Part shown: piece after piece, positions 48,611 to 62,078 of the stretch
Layout: each line of letters begins with the position of its first letter
How positions within the stretch are numbered: the stretch's first letter is position 1
NCBI GenBank assembly: GCA_023052935.1
Contig: CM041292.1
Coordinates: forward strand, 199,632,299 to 199,696,298
Source: Piezodorus guildinii
Taxonomy: Eukaryota; Arthropoda; Insecta; Hemiptera; Pentatomidae
DNA length: 64,000 bases
Reading direction: 5' to 3'
Translations under genes and position numbers: made by a program
Notes under the pieces: model-generated
What the model saw: only the letters and a program-made list of their open reading frames with translations
What the model was told of the DNA's origin: nothing
Databases searched by the model: none

Positions 48611-49980
48611 TTAAGTTTTTTAAAACTGATTATTTATACCATGATGATAAATAATTACCATATGAATATTGCATGTTACACGGTTCTTAAATAGGATCAT
48701 GTATATTATAACAAATTAAACATATTTATTAAAGCTCAGAGTTTTTATTGAGATAAACATAATAATTTGATGTAATAATACTTTAAAATAATAATTCATA
48801 AATGACTTAGCAACTAGTTCGTTGAAAATAATTTAAATTTAAAAAATCTTGAGAAATGGGTAATTATTAATGATTTTAATCGGATTCAGATTCGTACATG
48901 TTTATTAATGGAGATAGCTTAAAAATGTAATCATAACTTGGCTCAAGGCTGTTAATAATGTTTAAATTATCCCATAAGTTCAGGAAAGAAAAATAAAAGA
49001 AGAGAGAACAGTTGATGATTTACATTTTACAAATCTTACGTTTGTGGTCAGTTGGGGTATTTTATTTAGATCGTATTTTACTAGAAAACGACCTGCAGCA
49101 AATTTTGAAAGGACTCTGACACTAATAAATTTATAAATGGAACAAATACTTTAATTTTGATCATATTATCATGCGAATGTCTTAAAAAGATCAAAGTTCA
49201 CTTAGTAAAATAAAAAAAAAAGGCAGAGGATTTTTTATTTCCATGAATTTTTAATTTTTTTATTCCTTGAGGAAGATTTGCCATAAATATGAAAACGACA
49301 AAAATTGTGAATTTTCTTATATTACAAAGATAAGTTTTAAGTAAAGTAGAGGCATAGGACTTAAAAGTAAGGAGTTGGACAAATCCTTACTTCGCAGTCG
49401 GTTATTCCTATTACATAACGCAAAACATTTGAAGCTTTTAGCCCAGTGTTTCTAGCTTCCGAATGCCATTCAATTAAAATTATTGGTTTGAAATGTGTTT
49501 TAATGGGCTTTTTAATAAGAAAAGAAGCTATTTCGCGTCTTTTTGTTTTATTATATATTATTTCTTCTGGAGAATTAATAATAAAATTTTTGTTGATGGA
49601 GAGATATATTTTCCTTCATTTAAAAAAATAATTTCATCTTATTTATATGTAACACTCCCTTATTACATTAAGGCGTTTGGGAAATACACTAGTTTATAAA
49701 TAACTAGTAATAAAATAAAAACTAGTTTATTGACCAATTTTTAGTCCTATAGTCATACCACAATCTAAGTAAACTAAAAATGATTAGCATCTGATTACTA
49801 GTATACCCCAAAGGTTATATTTAATTTAAATAGTTTTCAGGAATAATAAATAAATAATTATTTTTTAATGTCAATAATTCGACCTACATTAAAGGTCTTC
49901 CTTCACCAGGGCATCGCATAGTATAATGTAATATTAGGATGAAGCTATTTTTTTTTTTCCAGCTTATTATGTAACATCTA
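48611..49980. other. intergenic AT-rich DNA
   Basis: No gene is recognised. At 49875-49920 the minus strand has CCTGGTGAAGGAAGACC, a loop, then GGTCGAATTATTG. This is a degraded version of the hairpin motif in the 6.9-9.1 kb element. Confidence 0.45.
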
Positions 49981-49984
49981 TTAT

Positions 49985-50760
49985 CTTGTTCATACAGACC
50001 TATTGCCTTAGTGAATCTGACCAAACTGTAAGGGTTGATTAGCTGACAAGCTTAGGATCTGAAAAATGGTTATTGCCAGTGGTAAAACTGTATCTAGCAA
50101 TTTCTTCACTATTACATGTCCCATGATAGGCAGTTTCATTTTCGTTCTTGCAGATTCTGAAAGTCAGTGATCCTACCAACCCCATGATGTGAGGTGCCTG
50201 TTAAGGTGACAGTTCCTATATATAGCCTGTAACCCTCCTCAGAGTTATCCTGTCCATTGAGAGAAGAGCCTGACTACTCTTTTTGCAGAGTTCCTCCAAG
50301 AAAATCTAAAATGATGCTGCTTAACATTACCCCTTCAGTAGAGCTTGTTTTATTGCTAGCGCCACCTTAATTAGTTCTTTAGCATAGCTGGCTTATTCCA
50401 AAAACAGGCTCAGGTATTGAGGGTAACTGAGCAGAACCCTCCTTGTGATGCTATCGGCTCTCTCATTGTCTAGAATGCCTGAGTGACCAAGCATCCTCTG
50501 TAGTCGACCTTATTCCACAGGGAAAGTGTGTTAAGATTCCTGTTGCACTCCCCTACTAGTTTGTACCGAGTCATGAAATTAACCAAAGTTCCAAAAGCAG
50601 CTTAACTATCAGTATGAGTAATTATAAGTCTGTCTCTCACTCCTTCTGATATTAGGGTTTGAGCACAGATGTTTATTGCCATCACTTCAGACTGAAAGAC
50701 TGTTTGCCTGACAAATGGAAATGCTCTAGGCTGGGTTTATCCATTCTCCATATTCCTGCC
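49985..50760 (-). pseudogene. LINE RNase H domain relic
   Basis: Minus strand, frameshifted: VFQSEVMAINICAQ (catalytic Glu), then IITHTDSQAAFGTL (catalytic Asp) and KLVGECNRNLNTLSLWNKV, the pattern of the RNase H domain found in I/R1/jockey-group LINEs. Further on, a tract like HLNRHLTSWGW matches the conserved LTGHxxLNxHLxxMG segment after RNase H. Stops are frequent. It lies between the two host genes and no other LINE parts are next to it. Confidence 0.7.
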
Positions 50761-50949
50761 CCTGAACCTAATTCCGTCAAGTAAATCCAGGATCTCACTA
50801 ACTTAGTATACTAGTAATAAACAAGCAAACCTGGTAAACTATAATGAGTATTACATATTTTCTAAACATATAATTCATAGCTTTAATAATTTTTATTATG
50901 ACATTGAATTTCTAAATGAGTATTCATTTATATAGTGTCTAACTTTAAG

Positions 50950-51190
50950 GAAAAACAAAACATTTACCACTCCAACCAATAAAGGGTATTGGTTTAATAG
51001 ATGGTAAGGATCTATAGTATTCTAAGCCAGCAGCTGTGCAAAGAGATTACTTGGCCGAAATCACACTCAACCTTTTAGGTTTTTCTCTCAATCCTCCTGG
51101 AGGATCTGCCTATTGCAGATCTTGCCATAAATTTTTTCCAATTGTCATTACCTATCCTGGCTGTTTCTTGTGAAAAAGCTGGTGGATTTC
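50950..51190 (-). mobile_element. SINE family 1, very diverged
   Basis: The plus reading keeps CATTTACCACTCCAACCAAT, AAAGGGTATTGG, CAGCTGTGCAAAGAGATTAC and ATCACACTCAACC in the order of other copies. The head is not recognisable. Confidence 0.5.
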
Positions 51191-51344
51191 CAAAATTTTG
51201 ATATATTCTGACTGTTTCTAGGTAGATTTAAGGATGATGAGGATGAAAATTTTCGTAATACCCAATTATCATTACTAAAATCATTAAGTTTTAAGGTACT
51301 AAATAAATTAATTTTTAATTTCATTCATCTATATAATATATATA

Positions 51345-51909
51345 GTTAGAGAAGTCAATACTTTTTATTTTATTATTTATTTCACAATTGATTGTGAAAA
51401 TTTTGCACTATTTTTACAATTTTCTCAAAAACGGCTCTTACAATTTTTTAAATTTTCATTTTCTTAAGTACATTTAATTCTGTATGTTCCAAATAATTAA
51501 CTAGGTAATTTTATTAATATTGATAAAAAACAACTGAATATATAAGTTGGACGAATATGATAACCAACTAGAGGATAAAATATGAAATATATATTTAATT
51601 AAAAATATATAGTTAATTTTTTTTTTCCAAACCTAAGATAGTAATATATTTATGTATAATATACCTTTGGAAAGCTGAAGATTTTAGAAAAAATGTTATC
51701 TGGTATACAAAGCTGTAAAAGATAATGTAAAGTGATAAACTTCTGTGATTATTTTACATAATTTTATATTGTTATATTATTTAATCTAAAACATATGTTT
51801 CCAATGATACTGAATAGAATACTTTAAAATATTTTCAACTCTATTTCATAGTTCTTAAATTAATTTTATTAACCAAGGTAAGTGAAAGTCGTGAGTTGCC
51901 CACACAAGA
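51345..51909 (-). mobile_element. HINE-like element, copy 11, partial
   Basis: The 5' half is well preserved to CCAAGGTAAGTGAAAGTCGT and a T-run at 51909. The other half is reduced to a short piece near 51345-51440. Confidence 0.8.
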
Positions 51910-52312
51910 TTTTTTAAGTACCCAGTTGGATTTTCATAAACTTCTACACCTTGAAATTTTAAGTTTAATTTTGTTAACACATTAACATATAGCATGTATG
52001 GATCTGAACCTCCTTTCCAGTTTTGGGGCTGTAGTGTGTGATGTTCAAACTAGTTCAACTTCCAAAAGTTTTTTGTTTATTTTAATACAAATGTTTTTAT
52101 AAAATATAAACTGACAACATGAATTAACATTTATATATAAATAAATTTATATTTAAATATTAATGTAAATTATTCATTAAAAAATAATGTTATAAAAAAT
52201 GAAATGGCAGTTAGGATGTTAAGTGTCATAAATAAATTTATAAAAATTTGACATGAAATATATTACTTATGTGAGTTATAAAACTTTTGTAAAATGTTTT
52301 TTATACCATTTT

Positions 52313-53138
52313 ACTTTCATTTACCTATGTATGGAAAATATAGTAAGGGAAAGTTTTGCGATCGCCAACATTTTTGAATTCCAGTTTTCACCGGAAATAC
52401 GCGTTTTAGGGCCTCCTAAGTCCAAACGGTCAAGTCCCACAAAAAGGTGTGTGAGTCGTCCGTGTCCATGTGGTAACCTTCGCACAAAAACTAAATGTTG
52501 TTCAATACTGAAATTTCATGTTTAAGACAACTATATGCGAGATGTTACAGCAACTTTTTCATCAAAATCGGCTAAGCAGAAGAGCAACTTTATAACATGC
52601 ACCTTTATACAATTTTCATGCAGGTTTCATACTGATTGAAATAGTCTGACAGGACTTAAATGCTAATATATTAAATTTTCTTTCTCTAAAGTACCTTAAA
52701 TTTTGTAGATCATATAAAAATAACTATATCATGTTTTTAGCACTGATAAAAACGGATAAATATATAATTTATACGAATACAATATCCAACTAAAGGGGAA
52801 AAGAGCAAAAATATTTTTTATGCAATTTTAATATTTATGCAACAGTAATATAGACGTATCATATACCATTGAAAGCTAAAGATAAAAAAAAAATATTATC
52901 TTATACACAAAATTGTAAATGTTAATGGAGAGAGATGAAAAGCTGATAAAACTAACTGATTGTTGTAGATAATAATATAATATATCATTTAATAAAACAC
53001 ATATTTATATTGATATTCAATATAATTAATTCTTTAAAAATTTACCTTTGTCTCTAAATGTATTTAAAAATTCTTAAGAAAAATTTAAATTGATTTTAAC
53101 AATGGAGGTAAGTAAAAGTTGTGAGTTGTGCGAACCAG
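52313..53138 (-). mobile_element. HINE-like element, copy 12
   Basis: Nearly full length. The hairpin end TTTCATTTACCTATGTATGG...TAGTAAGGGAAAG is at 52313-52355, and the 5' end ACCAG plus T-run at 53138. The CA tract is replaced by AAGGTGTGTGAGTC. Confidence 0.9.
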
Positions 53139-54713
53139 TTTTTTAATGGTTTTGTTGATAATATAGGCTCAAAACATTAGATGAAATTTTATTGTCTTGA
53201 TTTATATTTAGGCTTTTTTTTGTGTGTGTAATGGTTTTTTTTCACCCTTAAAGTGTAACAAGTTTGAAATATTCTTGCTCTATTGGGTTTTTCCCAGTCA
53301 GAGATTAATGCTAAAGCCATTTTTTAAATTATACTTATTAAAGTGATAAAAAACTAATAAATTTAATAAATAAATTTTTTATTAAATTGAGAATAATTGA
53401 TAAGATGTCATTGATATTTTAAAATGCTATAAATAAAGTGAAATAAATTTTTGTAAAAAGAAAAGGATAATGAATATAATAAAGTAATAGAATAATGTAA
53501 ATTTACTTTTATATACATAAATTTATGATTCTTGTAATCTCCTTAATTTATAATTAAGTTTACAGGTTAGTCATAGAATTATATTATTATTGTTGGTAGT
53601 GAGAAATGTTGATTTATTACAGACTTATGATATTAGTTCAAATGAAAATATTGTCATACAGTTTTATTGCTTGGAGTAAGTTGGAATAACTGAAAATATG
53701 GGATAAAAAAAAAAAAAAATGAATAAATAGAAATAGTCTTAATGAAGAAACTATTTTCACCCAAATAGAATGTGAAGATGAAGTAAACATCCAATTGTCA
53801 AAATTACTTTAGAGAAAGTACCATGGAATGTTGCAAAAGTTCAAGTCTAAAATAGATAAGTTGAAGAAAGGAATTAATTCTATTCTGGGATATATCAAGG
53901 GATAGTTAAGGGAGGAATGCAAAAATTAGATCTGTTAATGCTTATTTTCAAAAATATATTTTTTCTAATAACAAACATTTAAATTGTATCTTATTTTACA
54001 TTGATAGAATGTATAGCACAAATATGATGAACTTGTTATGTTATGATAAATAATTACCATTAAATATTTGTATAACAAATACAATAAAATATTATAACAA
54101 AACATGTAATGCATAGTTTGACATTTATATATTGAGAAAAACAAACTTAAGAACATTTGATAATATTTATTTAAAAAAATATATTGTTAAGTGATGTGAT
54201 AGAAGCAGAAAATACACAGTTTATAATTATTTTGTTTATATTTAAATATATGAAGTACTGGTATTAACATCTATCTGTCTGACCTCCAATATATACAAAT
54301 GACTACAGTTTGGTTAATAAAGATTCTTTTAAACAATTAAATACTAACAAGTCTATTGTCAATAATCAATACAATAAATAAATATATTTAATTATGTCTT
54401 ATTTATCACAGTTCAACGATAGCTAGCTGTAATAAATAAAGTTTTAATCTAGCTCTAGAAATTTATTACAACTTTTTTTACTATCGACAATCTAAGACGT
54501 TGATGGAAAGTCAGTCTTACGATGGTAGTTTAACTTAAAAATACAAATACAATCATTACTCAAATTTTCTCACTTTCTAATTACATTAGAATTATATTCT
54601 TATCTATAAAGATAATTTTGTAGATATATTTTGATGAACAAAAAATAAGTCCAATTACAAAATGGGAACAGTTATCTAAATAATTATTATCAATATGTTT
54701 AACACGTAATATT
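53139..54713. other. AT-rich DNA and perilipin 3' UTR
   Basis: An AATAAA on the minus strand at 54462-54467 could end the perilipin transcript about 250 nt after its stop. Another overlaps the stop codon itself. Nothing else is recognised. Confidence 0.4.
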
Positions 54714-54875
54714 TTATTTTTTATCAGAATCACCTAAAGGACCTTTACCATTATTATTAGTATAACCAGCCAATGATGCGACTGTTTGCTTTCCATATTC
54801 ACCAATTGCGCTCATACCCTTCATTGCTGGTTCTACCACATTAGTATTCAGAGCTTCTTTGGTCTTCTGTGCCAA
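54714..54875 (-). CDS. perilipin last exon
   Basis: Acceptor CATGTTTTAG|TTGGCACAG. Encodes LAQKTKEALN through a Gly/Asn-rich end (LAGYTNNNGKG) and stops TAA at 54714-54716. Confidence 0.85.
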   Translation of the reverse strand: MAQKTKEALNTNVVEPAMKGMSAIGEYGKQTVASLAGYTNNNGKGPLGDSDKK

Positions 54876-56335
54876 CTAAAACATGAAATGTTGGTATATG
54901 ATAATTTAGTATTTAGAAGAAAAATGAAACTAAAAAAATTAAGGTTTCGACAATTTATTGTTTTTTAAAAATAATTATGATAATGATGTAACTGTACTTT
55001 ATAATCCTGCTCTTTCAGGGTGTGGTATAGAACATCAGTGCTGTTATTAACATTACCCAATTGTGGACAAATTATCAAAAAACTGGTCCCAAAGTAATTT
55101 TTAATCATAGGAAATAAATGCCAAATCTATATTTAGTCACTTTGTTCCAGTGATTATTTTGTGGTTGAACGAGGAGTGGAGTAAGGGTGTCCTCTATCTC
55201 CTTTATTCTATTTAACTGTGTTTAAAAAAAATTATTCAAAGAAATAAAGTGGGAATGCCTGAGAATATCTGTCAATGGGAAAATGCTGAACAACCTAAGA
55301 TTTTACATTAACAGTCTAAGAAGAATTATGAGAAAATAGTAGATATTAGCGAAAAAATATGGGCTATTAACACATCAAAAACAAAAATCATGATAAATTC
55401 AATAGAAATACCAATTTATTTAAACAATTATGAGATGGAACATGTTGAAGAATACATTTACTTGGGACAGATATTAATTTTGATAGGAAATATTATTAAT
55501 AAAGAAATAGAAAGAAGAATAAAACTCTGGTGGTGCTAATAGTGTTCTATCCAAAAAAATCTTTAAAAGTAATTTATCACTGGGTAGTGAAAACCAAAGT
55601 TTTGACAACATTTGTATATCCCACGGTTCTCTATAGGACTCAAACATGGGCACTTACAAATAAAATTGAACTAAGCCTAAATACTATGCTAAAGCAACTT
55701 CTATGGAGTTGTATTTATTTTTTCTATAGCCAACTCCTATTAAATTTCTCTCTATGGGAGAGGCTTTTGTCAATAGATTGATGTTAATAAAGCTCTTATT
55801 ATTAGTTCAATTAAAAAATGTGTGCCAACATAATCAGCTACCTCTTAAAGATTATGTTAACAAGTATTTTTTAAGTTTGTGAAGGTTATAACCCTCCCTT
55901 TCCTCTCCAAAGTATACAAAATAAACTAATGAATGAAGTTAATAAACTTTTTTTAATACTTCCTTTGTTTATACTTTTTTTAAATTTGTTTTTTATTGCC
56001 CCTTCTATTAGATCTTTTGAATAGCTAATTGATCTGAGGATTTTCATTTTTCTGCAGATACTCATTTTAAAGTGGTTGTCAGCATCTTAATCTCTGTAGT
56101 TAATCTAATTTCTAATTTGTAATCAGGTGATTCATGTTTTTATAAACATTAAACTAATAAAATTAGTAAAGTGAACTTGCTTTTATGAGCATGAAGTTCT
56201 CATGACAACAATTAAAGACTTCTACCACTTAGTTGTGGAAAGAAGTTTTATATATATATATAAATTCCAAACATATTGACCTAACTAGAAAATCATAATA
56301 AAATTATGGAGGGAAAAGCTGAACAAATAAAAAAT

Positions 56336-56417
<82 letters not shown>

Positions 56418-58054
56418 TTTATTGCATCAGAAAAGAAGACATTGATGAAAATTCGCTCGTCTTTTCAAAAGGTTCCTATTTCATATTTTGTCCTCCTCTT
56501 TATTTAAGCATTTCTTGAACAAAACCATTAGAATAGTGACAATGAATATTTTAGCTATGTTTTGTTTGAATATATAATATTTTAAAATTGATTAGCATTT
56601 ATTAAATAGTGGATTTGCATTTATGTAAGCAATTGCCATTTTGATGTATAATTAATTAAACGCTTAAATCAAGTATACTAAAATTCAAATTTATTTTTTT
56701 AAATCCTTTCCTATTCGATTTGACACAGGGTAGGTTATCCTATTTATTATAACCAGAGTGGAAAAGTCAAGATTCATTCCATGGAACCCTACTTGAAATG
56801 AATTTCAACCAACTCAACTGACAATGTTCTAATTGAGTTTGCAAAGACAATGCCTTTACACTCTCAGCAACTTTAACTTAGAAACTTAATAAGGAGTATA
56901 ATAAGTTTCATGCTGTAATAGTAGAAGTAAATTTCCAAAAATAAATAAATAAAATAATAATCATAAAAAAAATCTAAATTCACTAACCTCTGCAGGTGGT
57001 AGTTTAATTGCAGGAATTTTTTCTTCAACGAAGTCAATGCCAGAACTCAGCATTGAATCGACTTTTTTGATCGGTCCTTCTAATTTTGATCTCACTGGTT
57101 GTGTCGATTGTGCTGCGTTTTTAACCGTATTTTCTGCTGTTGTTAGGACCGAATTTACTGTTTCACTTGCACCCTGAAGTAAATGTTCAAAGGTATTAAT
57201 ATCAAAATTAATAGAAAGTTATTAAAATCAAAATTAATGGAAAGTTATTAACATAGAAAAATAATAAGATTTTATAAACTATGAAAAAATAAATGACCTA
57301 ATAAAATAAAAAAGTTGATAAGATAAAGCAAATGAATGAAACAGCACATAGTATTTTTCCTATTATATATGAAATAAAATACTTCATTTTTCAACTACTT
57401 GTCATTGTAATAACTAGTTTTCATACTTGAAAAATATACTTTAATGTTCTTAAACCTAATATAATAAAATTTGTAAAACTTTATTTAAAAACCAAAACAT
57501 AAAATTTTGAAATAATACAATTTACTGATAATATATTTTGAATACAATTGATAATAATGATAATACAACTGATAATGAGATAATACAATTTGAAATATAA
57601 TATAAATTACTGATTGACTAAATGTTAAAATATATATACACACATATATATTGTATAAAGCAGAATCATGGTATAATTAGGGAGAAGTAGCATTATTTTT
57701 TATAAATTACTATAATAATTTTTACAATTATTTTATTATAGTATTTTATAATAAAAAATTATTATAAAATACTATAATATAAATTACAATGAATTTTGTT
57801 GAAATATTTAAATTATCAGTAAACAGGCCATGGTAGTAAATTTCTATTGATAAGACACAACCAAATGTTAAGATAAGTATAAAGGGATGGAATAATAACA
57901 ACAAAAACATTATTTATACTACCTTAAGTTTTGAGTACATTTCTGATGCCTTATTTATTGTGCATTCCACAATTGGAATCTGAGCAACTTTGTTCAGAGA
58001 TTCAAGTCCTGAAGCTCCATTTTCATTTGTTACTGTTTTATTCGTGTCTCCCAT
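54714..58054 (-). CDS. perilipin, short form, three coding exons
   Basis: PAT-family lipid-droplet coat protein, which shields stored triglyceride from lipases. Exons 58054-57923, 57173-56988 and 54875-54714 give 159 residues. All introns are GT-AG, in phase 0. Residues 20-45 (LNKVAQIPIVECTINKASEMYSKLKG, shown in parts as IPIVECTINKA and MYSKLKG) begin the PAT domain. Residues 54-104 carry PVRSKLEGPIKKVDSML and the diagnostic GIDFVEEKIPAIKLPP. Residues 107-146 form an amphipathic repeat-type helix ending SLAGYTNN. Insect perilipins are commonly 300-450 residues, so this one lacks the long C-terminal half, or another 3' exon set exists that I could not find. The PAT identity is strong, but assignment to Lsd-1 or Lsd-2 is not possible by eye. 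Confidence 0.88.
55140..55785 (+). pseudogene. degraded LINE reverse transcriptase in perilipin intron
   Basis: Plus strand, opposite to the gene. A decayed GCPLSPILFN motif (about 55188), then INTSKTKIMIN (about 55368), EHVEEYIYLGQIL (about 55440) and a late LYRTQTWALTNK block (about 55630) follow the order of an endonuclease-type LINE ORF2. The YADD motif is lost and several stops and shifts break it. Confidence 0.75.
56339..56411. repeat. (TA)n microsatellite in perilipin intron
   Basis: A TA tract with one AA interruption. Confidence 0.95.
56988..57173 (-). CDS. perilipin second coding exon
   Basis: Acceptor TTTACTTCAG|GGTGCA, donor GCAGAG|GTTAGT, 186 nt. It carries the most diagnostic perilipin tract (FVEEKIPAIKLPP). 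Confidence 0.92.
57715..57785. repeat. AT palindrome in perilipin intron
   Basis: TTATAGTATTTTATAAT and its reverse complement ATTATAAAATACTATAA surround a short A-rich centre. Confidence 0.75.
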
Positions 58055-58063
58055 ATTTTAGAG
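57923..58063 (-). CDS. perilipin exon with start codon
   Basis: Acceptor TTAAATTCAG|CTCTAAAAT then ATGGGAGAC (start 58054). Donor CTTAAG|GTAGTA. It encodes residues 1-44, including the first part of the PAT domain. Confidence 0.88.
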
Positions 58064-59273
58064 CTGAATTTAACGTTAAAGAAAAAGATTCACTGAAAAA
58101 CAGGAAAATTACAATAAATATCATAAATCTTTGTACAATATCAAGATCAAGTATTATTAATTACAACTATAACATCTAATAATCATGCAGTATCTAGAAG
58201 ATATTGTGTCTTTAATATTAAGTCATTCTTTTCATTCAAAACAAAAATTTTCAATGACAAGTATTTAGGGTAAAAAAAAACCCAAAAGCCAATTAAAAAA
58301 AAGTGCAATATTTTGTTTTTATTTTATTCAAAAGAATTTAGTTTTTCTTCAACTCTAATCTTTTTAAATATCTGAATTGAGATGAAATTTTATTCACATT
58401 TCACTGTTGCTTAATTTACTTTAGAGGATGCATCTTATTTTATGTTACAACAAATTTGATTATTAAATAAATAAATACTAAAAAATAAATGGAAGTAAAT
58501 TAAAGGAGACATCTGTTCTCAGTAGTTGAGTAAAAATAAGAACAGGTTACTAAATACATGATGAAATATTTCTCCATAATAAAAAAAGACAAAATATTCA
58601 CTGTTTAAAAACATTTTAAATTAAGATCTAGTTAAATTATATATTTATTTTGGCACTTTTATAATTTTTTTGTGTGTTTTTAAGTGCATTTCCTTGCATT
58701 AGAACTATCATATTAGAAAAGAGAAATTTCTAAATTATGTTTTATATAATCCAGGCATGATTTTCATTTCAAACTTGTGTTTTTCTGATCTTTTCTGCAA
58801 TTTACTTATAATTAACTAATAAATAAATTATCATCATAAAAAAAACAGAAGAAACTATACTTCTTTTGACAGAAAATTCATGTCTGATATGTGCATTAGA
58901 TATATTCAATTTCTGTATGTAAAACTGTGGGAATATATTGGAAAATTGTTTTTAAATGAAATAAATACGTGATTGTATAAACATCTGTATCTATTTATAA
59001 ATTATGGATGATTTCTCACAAGTTGTCAGTCTAAATTAATTAAATAAAAATGCCTAACAACAAATTATTTTTAGATTAACCGTAACTAAATTAGTATATA
59101 TTTAATAATAGCTCAACCTTGATTAAAACAAAAAGTAATCATCACAGGACATTTCACTTGTTTATTTATTATAATTCAAAGAATAATAAAATTGACCCTC
59201 ATAATATATAGGCAGTTATTGTTAATTGAAAATGACATAAATACTTTAATTTTTACTGTTACATAATGGTTAC

Positions 59274-59390
59274 CTCGATTGACGACTCTCTGAAATAATG
59301 AATAACAACCTCAATGAGGCACAGGCAAGGACTGAGAGAGCAGAACAGATCTGACTTGTGTTGGCTAACCCAAGGCATTCTACTATAGAT
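59274..59390 (-). promoter_or_regulatory. likely perilipin 5' UTR exon and start region
   Basis: A GC-richer patch in AT-rich DNA that ends in a good donor, TCGAG|GTAACC, on the minus strand. Joined to the acceptor at 58064 it would give a non-coding first exon and a 1.2-kb intron. The transcription start is unresolved. TCAGT-type initiator matches occur near 59335. Confidence 0.5.
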
Positions 59391-61764
59391 AACATGTTTT
59401 TTTTTATAAACAACTACATAACATTGTGTTTCTCTATCAGCTACATGGGGATGAAAGCATCTAAACTCTTAAATTTTTCTTATAAACAATGTAGTTTTTA
59501 TTTTTTTAACATTACATCTGTTGGCTAAAAGTAAGTATGTTTAGAAAGACAAGTATAGAATTATAACTGTATAGAAATTTATGCATTATAGTATATATAT
59601 TGAAAGTAAACAATATACAAAATTACATATATATTTTTTTTTTTTTTTTGATTTATAAACATAGAAAATTTAGCTAAATTATTACAATCATATTTATATT
59701 CATTAAATATTATAATCAAACGTATATTCATAAGAACATCTCTTAATTTTAAAATATTCATAGAAAAGTTGTTAATGTCACAAGGCATAGTATTTTTTTT
59801 TTTTGCATATATTAATATTTTTTTCAAAATATTTTAACATTATTAAAATTAATTTTGTGTATTTTAATCATAAAAAATAAATTTTTCATCATATGACATT
59901 ATAACTTAGCTTAATGAAAGCATCAAGTTAGAGTAGTTTAAATTAATTAATATATTGTCATCATAATCATTGCTGAATTGATTATATCCAATTATTTTAA
60001 CTCTAATTAATCTAGATTTTAATTGTTGTCCCTTCCAACAATAACAAAAAAAAAAAAACAAACATTGGTTTTACTAGAAATGCTTATTACTAGAGATATA
60101 ATTAAACAAAAAAAACAAAAACTAAGTGTTATAATGAAAATACCGATTTTCAAAATGTACTATTTATCAAATTTAGAAGATTTCACAAGAAACTCAAAAA
60201 TACCTCATTGATAATACTAATTAAATAAGTATTTAAAAAAAAATTGAAGTAACTGCACCTCTGACAAACTTATCTCACTGTAATTAGCTCCACGTTTAAT
60301 TTTTAATATGTTACTAGCTGACCTTGCAAACATTTTGATATATAAATTATTGCTAGTGAATACTTTGGTCGTTAAATAAATAATAACGAATGTTTTGTAA
60401 GTGCGTGGGATTGGGAAATTATGGGTAGAATAAAGAATTACTTTTTGTTTTTTGTATTAAAATATAGAATATTATTTTATGATATTGATAATTTAATGTT
60501 TCTGTTATACAATTACATCAGTACCTTTTGGAAAAATAATGATATTTTTTAACATGTTTTTAAAAAGGCCTATGTATTTTTTTTTGGGAAAATTTTTATT
60601 TAATTTTTCAAATAAAAATAAATTATTAGAAACCAGATATGCTAAAATATCAATTTTGTAAAAAATATTTCATTTAGTACTTTTTGGAAATCAGTCTCTC
60701 AATACTTGGAATGATATCTATAACTGACTAATTAGATGTAAAGTTTATTTTTTCATAACAGTCTAATCATACACAATTTACTACTTGTATGAAAATAAAC
60801 ATAAACGTGAGCTAATGAACACCAATAAGGACAAATAGCAGTGTGCTATGAAATAAAATGATGGGTGATTTATGAAATAGCAATTATATAATGAAAAAAA
60901 TAAGTCTTGAAAATGGGGAAACAGCCCCGAAACATCTACAAATATGAAAAGCTTATGAAATAAAGTGATTAAGTGAAACATGGAAGTCAATGTGTACTCT
61001 TTTAAGTGTTTATATTAAGAAAAACTTCCGAAAAAAAAAATAAATAAATAAAATAAAAATTAATATTAAAGACACAAACGTTAGAATTCTGTAATAATAA
61101 TTAAAGACACAGGTGTAAGAACAAAAACACAAACATAAATATCTTTGCATATTAATTAAAACAATATTCCTTCTTTTATTTTCAGATGACACAGCTGTTG
61201 AATTATTGTTTTGTGTGTCCAATGTCTAATTCTAATCTCAATTAGACTTTCCACGTTGAGTAAATTTACTTATCTGACATTATGTAATTTATAGCTTTTG
61301 AAAAGGTATCTTTTTGTTTGCAAGTGCCAAGAACACATCTCTTGGAATAATCTAAACTGTTTAATTACCAGCTTGTAGCTTTCGAAATTTAAAAATGCAT
61401 AATTTTTTACTTTTCTTAAATGTATTTACCATGTTCAAATAGTAATATTTTACTTTTTCAAATATTATGATTGGGACATATAAATACATAATTGGGAAGT
61501 AAATTAGAACTTTAAACTTCCTTTTAAATTTGGATTGAAGTTTAAGGATTTAATTCCAATAATAACATTCTGCCAAAATAAATATGGTAGGTATCTTTCT
61601 TTATTTTCTCACTTATTACAGATCATCTTGTTTTCTGACTTCTTTTTTTTTATTTTTTTTTTTAAGATTTACATTATACTTGAGAGTTGTATAATATTTG
61701 AAAAAAAAAAAAAAAACAACAACTTAAGGATATGATTTCCACCTCACATTAGATATTAATATTA
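59391..61764. other. AT-rich DNA, nothing coding
   Basis: No plausible exon. At 60908-60940 CTTGAAAATGGGGAAACAG is followed by CCCCGAAACATC, a stem-loop followed by GAAAC resembling the Penelope-type hairpin motif, as an isolated relic. Confidence 0.45.
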
Positions 61765-62078
61765 TTTAAAACCTGTACCACTACAACCTATGAAGGGTCT
61801 TGGGCTCAGTACATATAGAGATTCGTACTGTTTCTAGGCCAATGAAAGTGCAATGAAGTGATTAGGCCTTAATCACGCTCAGCCTCCAGTTTTTTCCCAA
61901 TTATTTTGGGTACCCACTTTATAGAGGCTGGGTCTGCCCCAGGAGGGTCTCCATACGCTAGGGTCGCTCTCCACGACTGAATTAACAGAATAAGTAATAT
62001 TCTGCTATAGCCGGGATTCAAACCCAGGACCCAGAGCACAGCAGACTAGCACTCTACCCAATAGACCACGCTGCTCCC
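61765..62078 (-). mobile_element. SINE family 1, full length
   Basis: Minus-strand head GGGAGCAGCGTGGTCTATTG and a B box GGTTTGAATCC with one C-to-T change. Flanks TATTAATATTA at 61754-61764 and 62079-62089 are an 11-bp target duplication. Confidence 0.93.

Noticed and set aside
54786..54968. 60-codon plus-strand frame
   Set aside because: It is the antisense shadow of the last perilipin exon.
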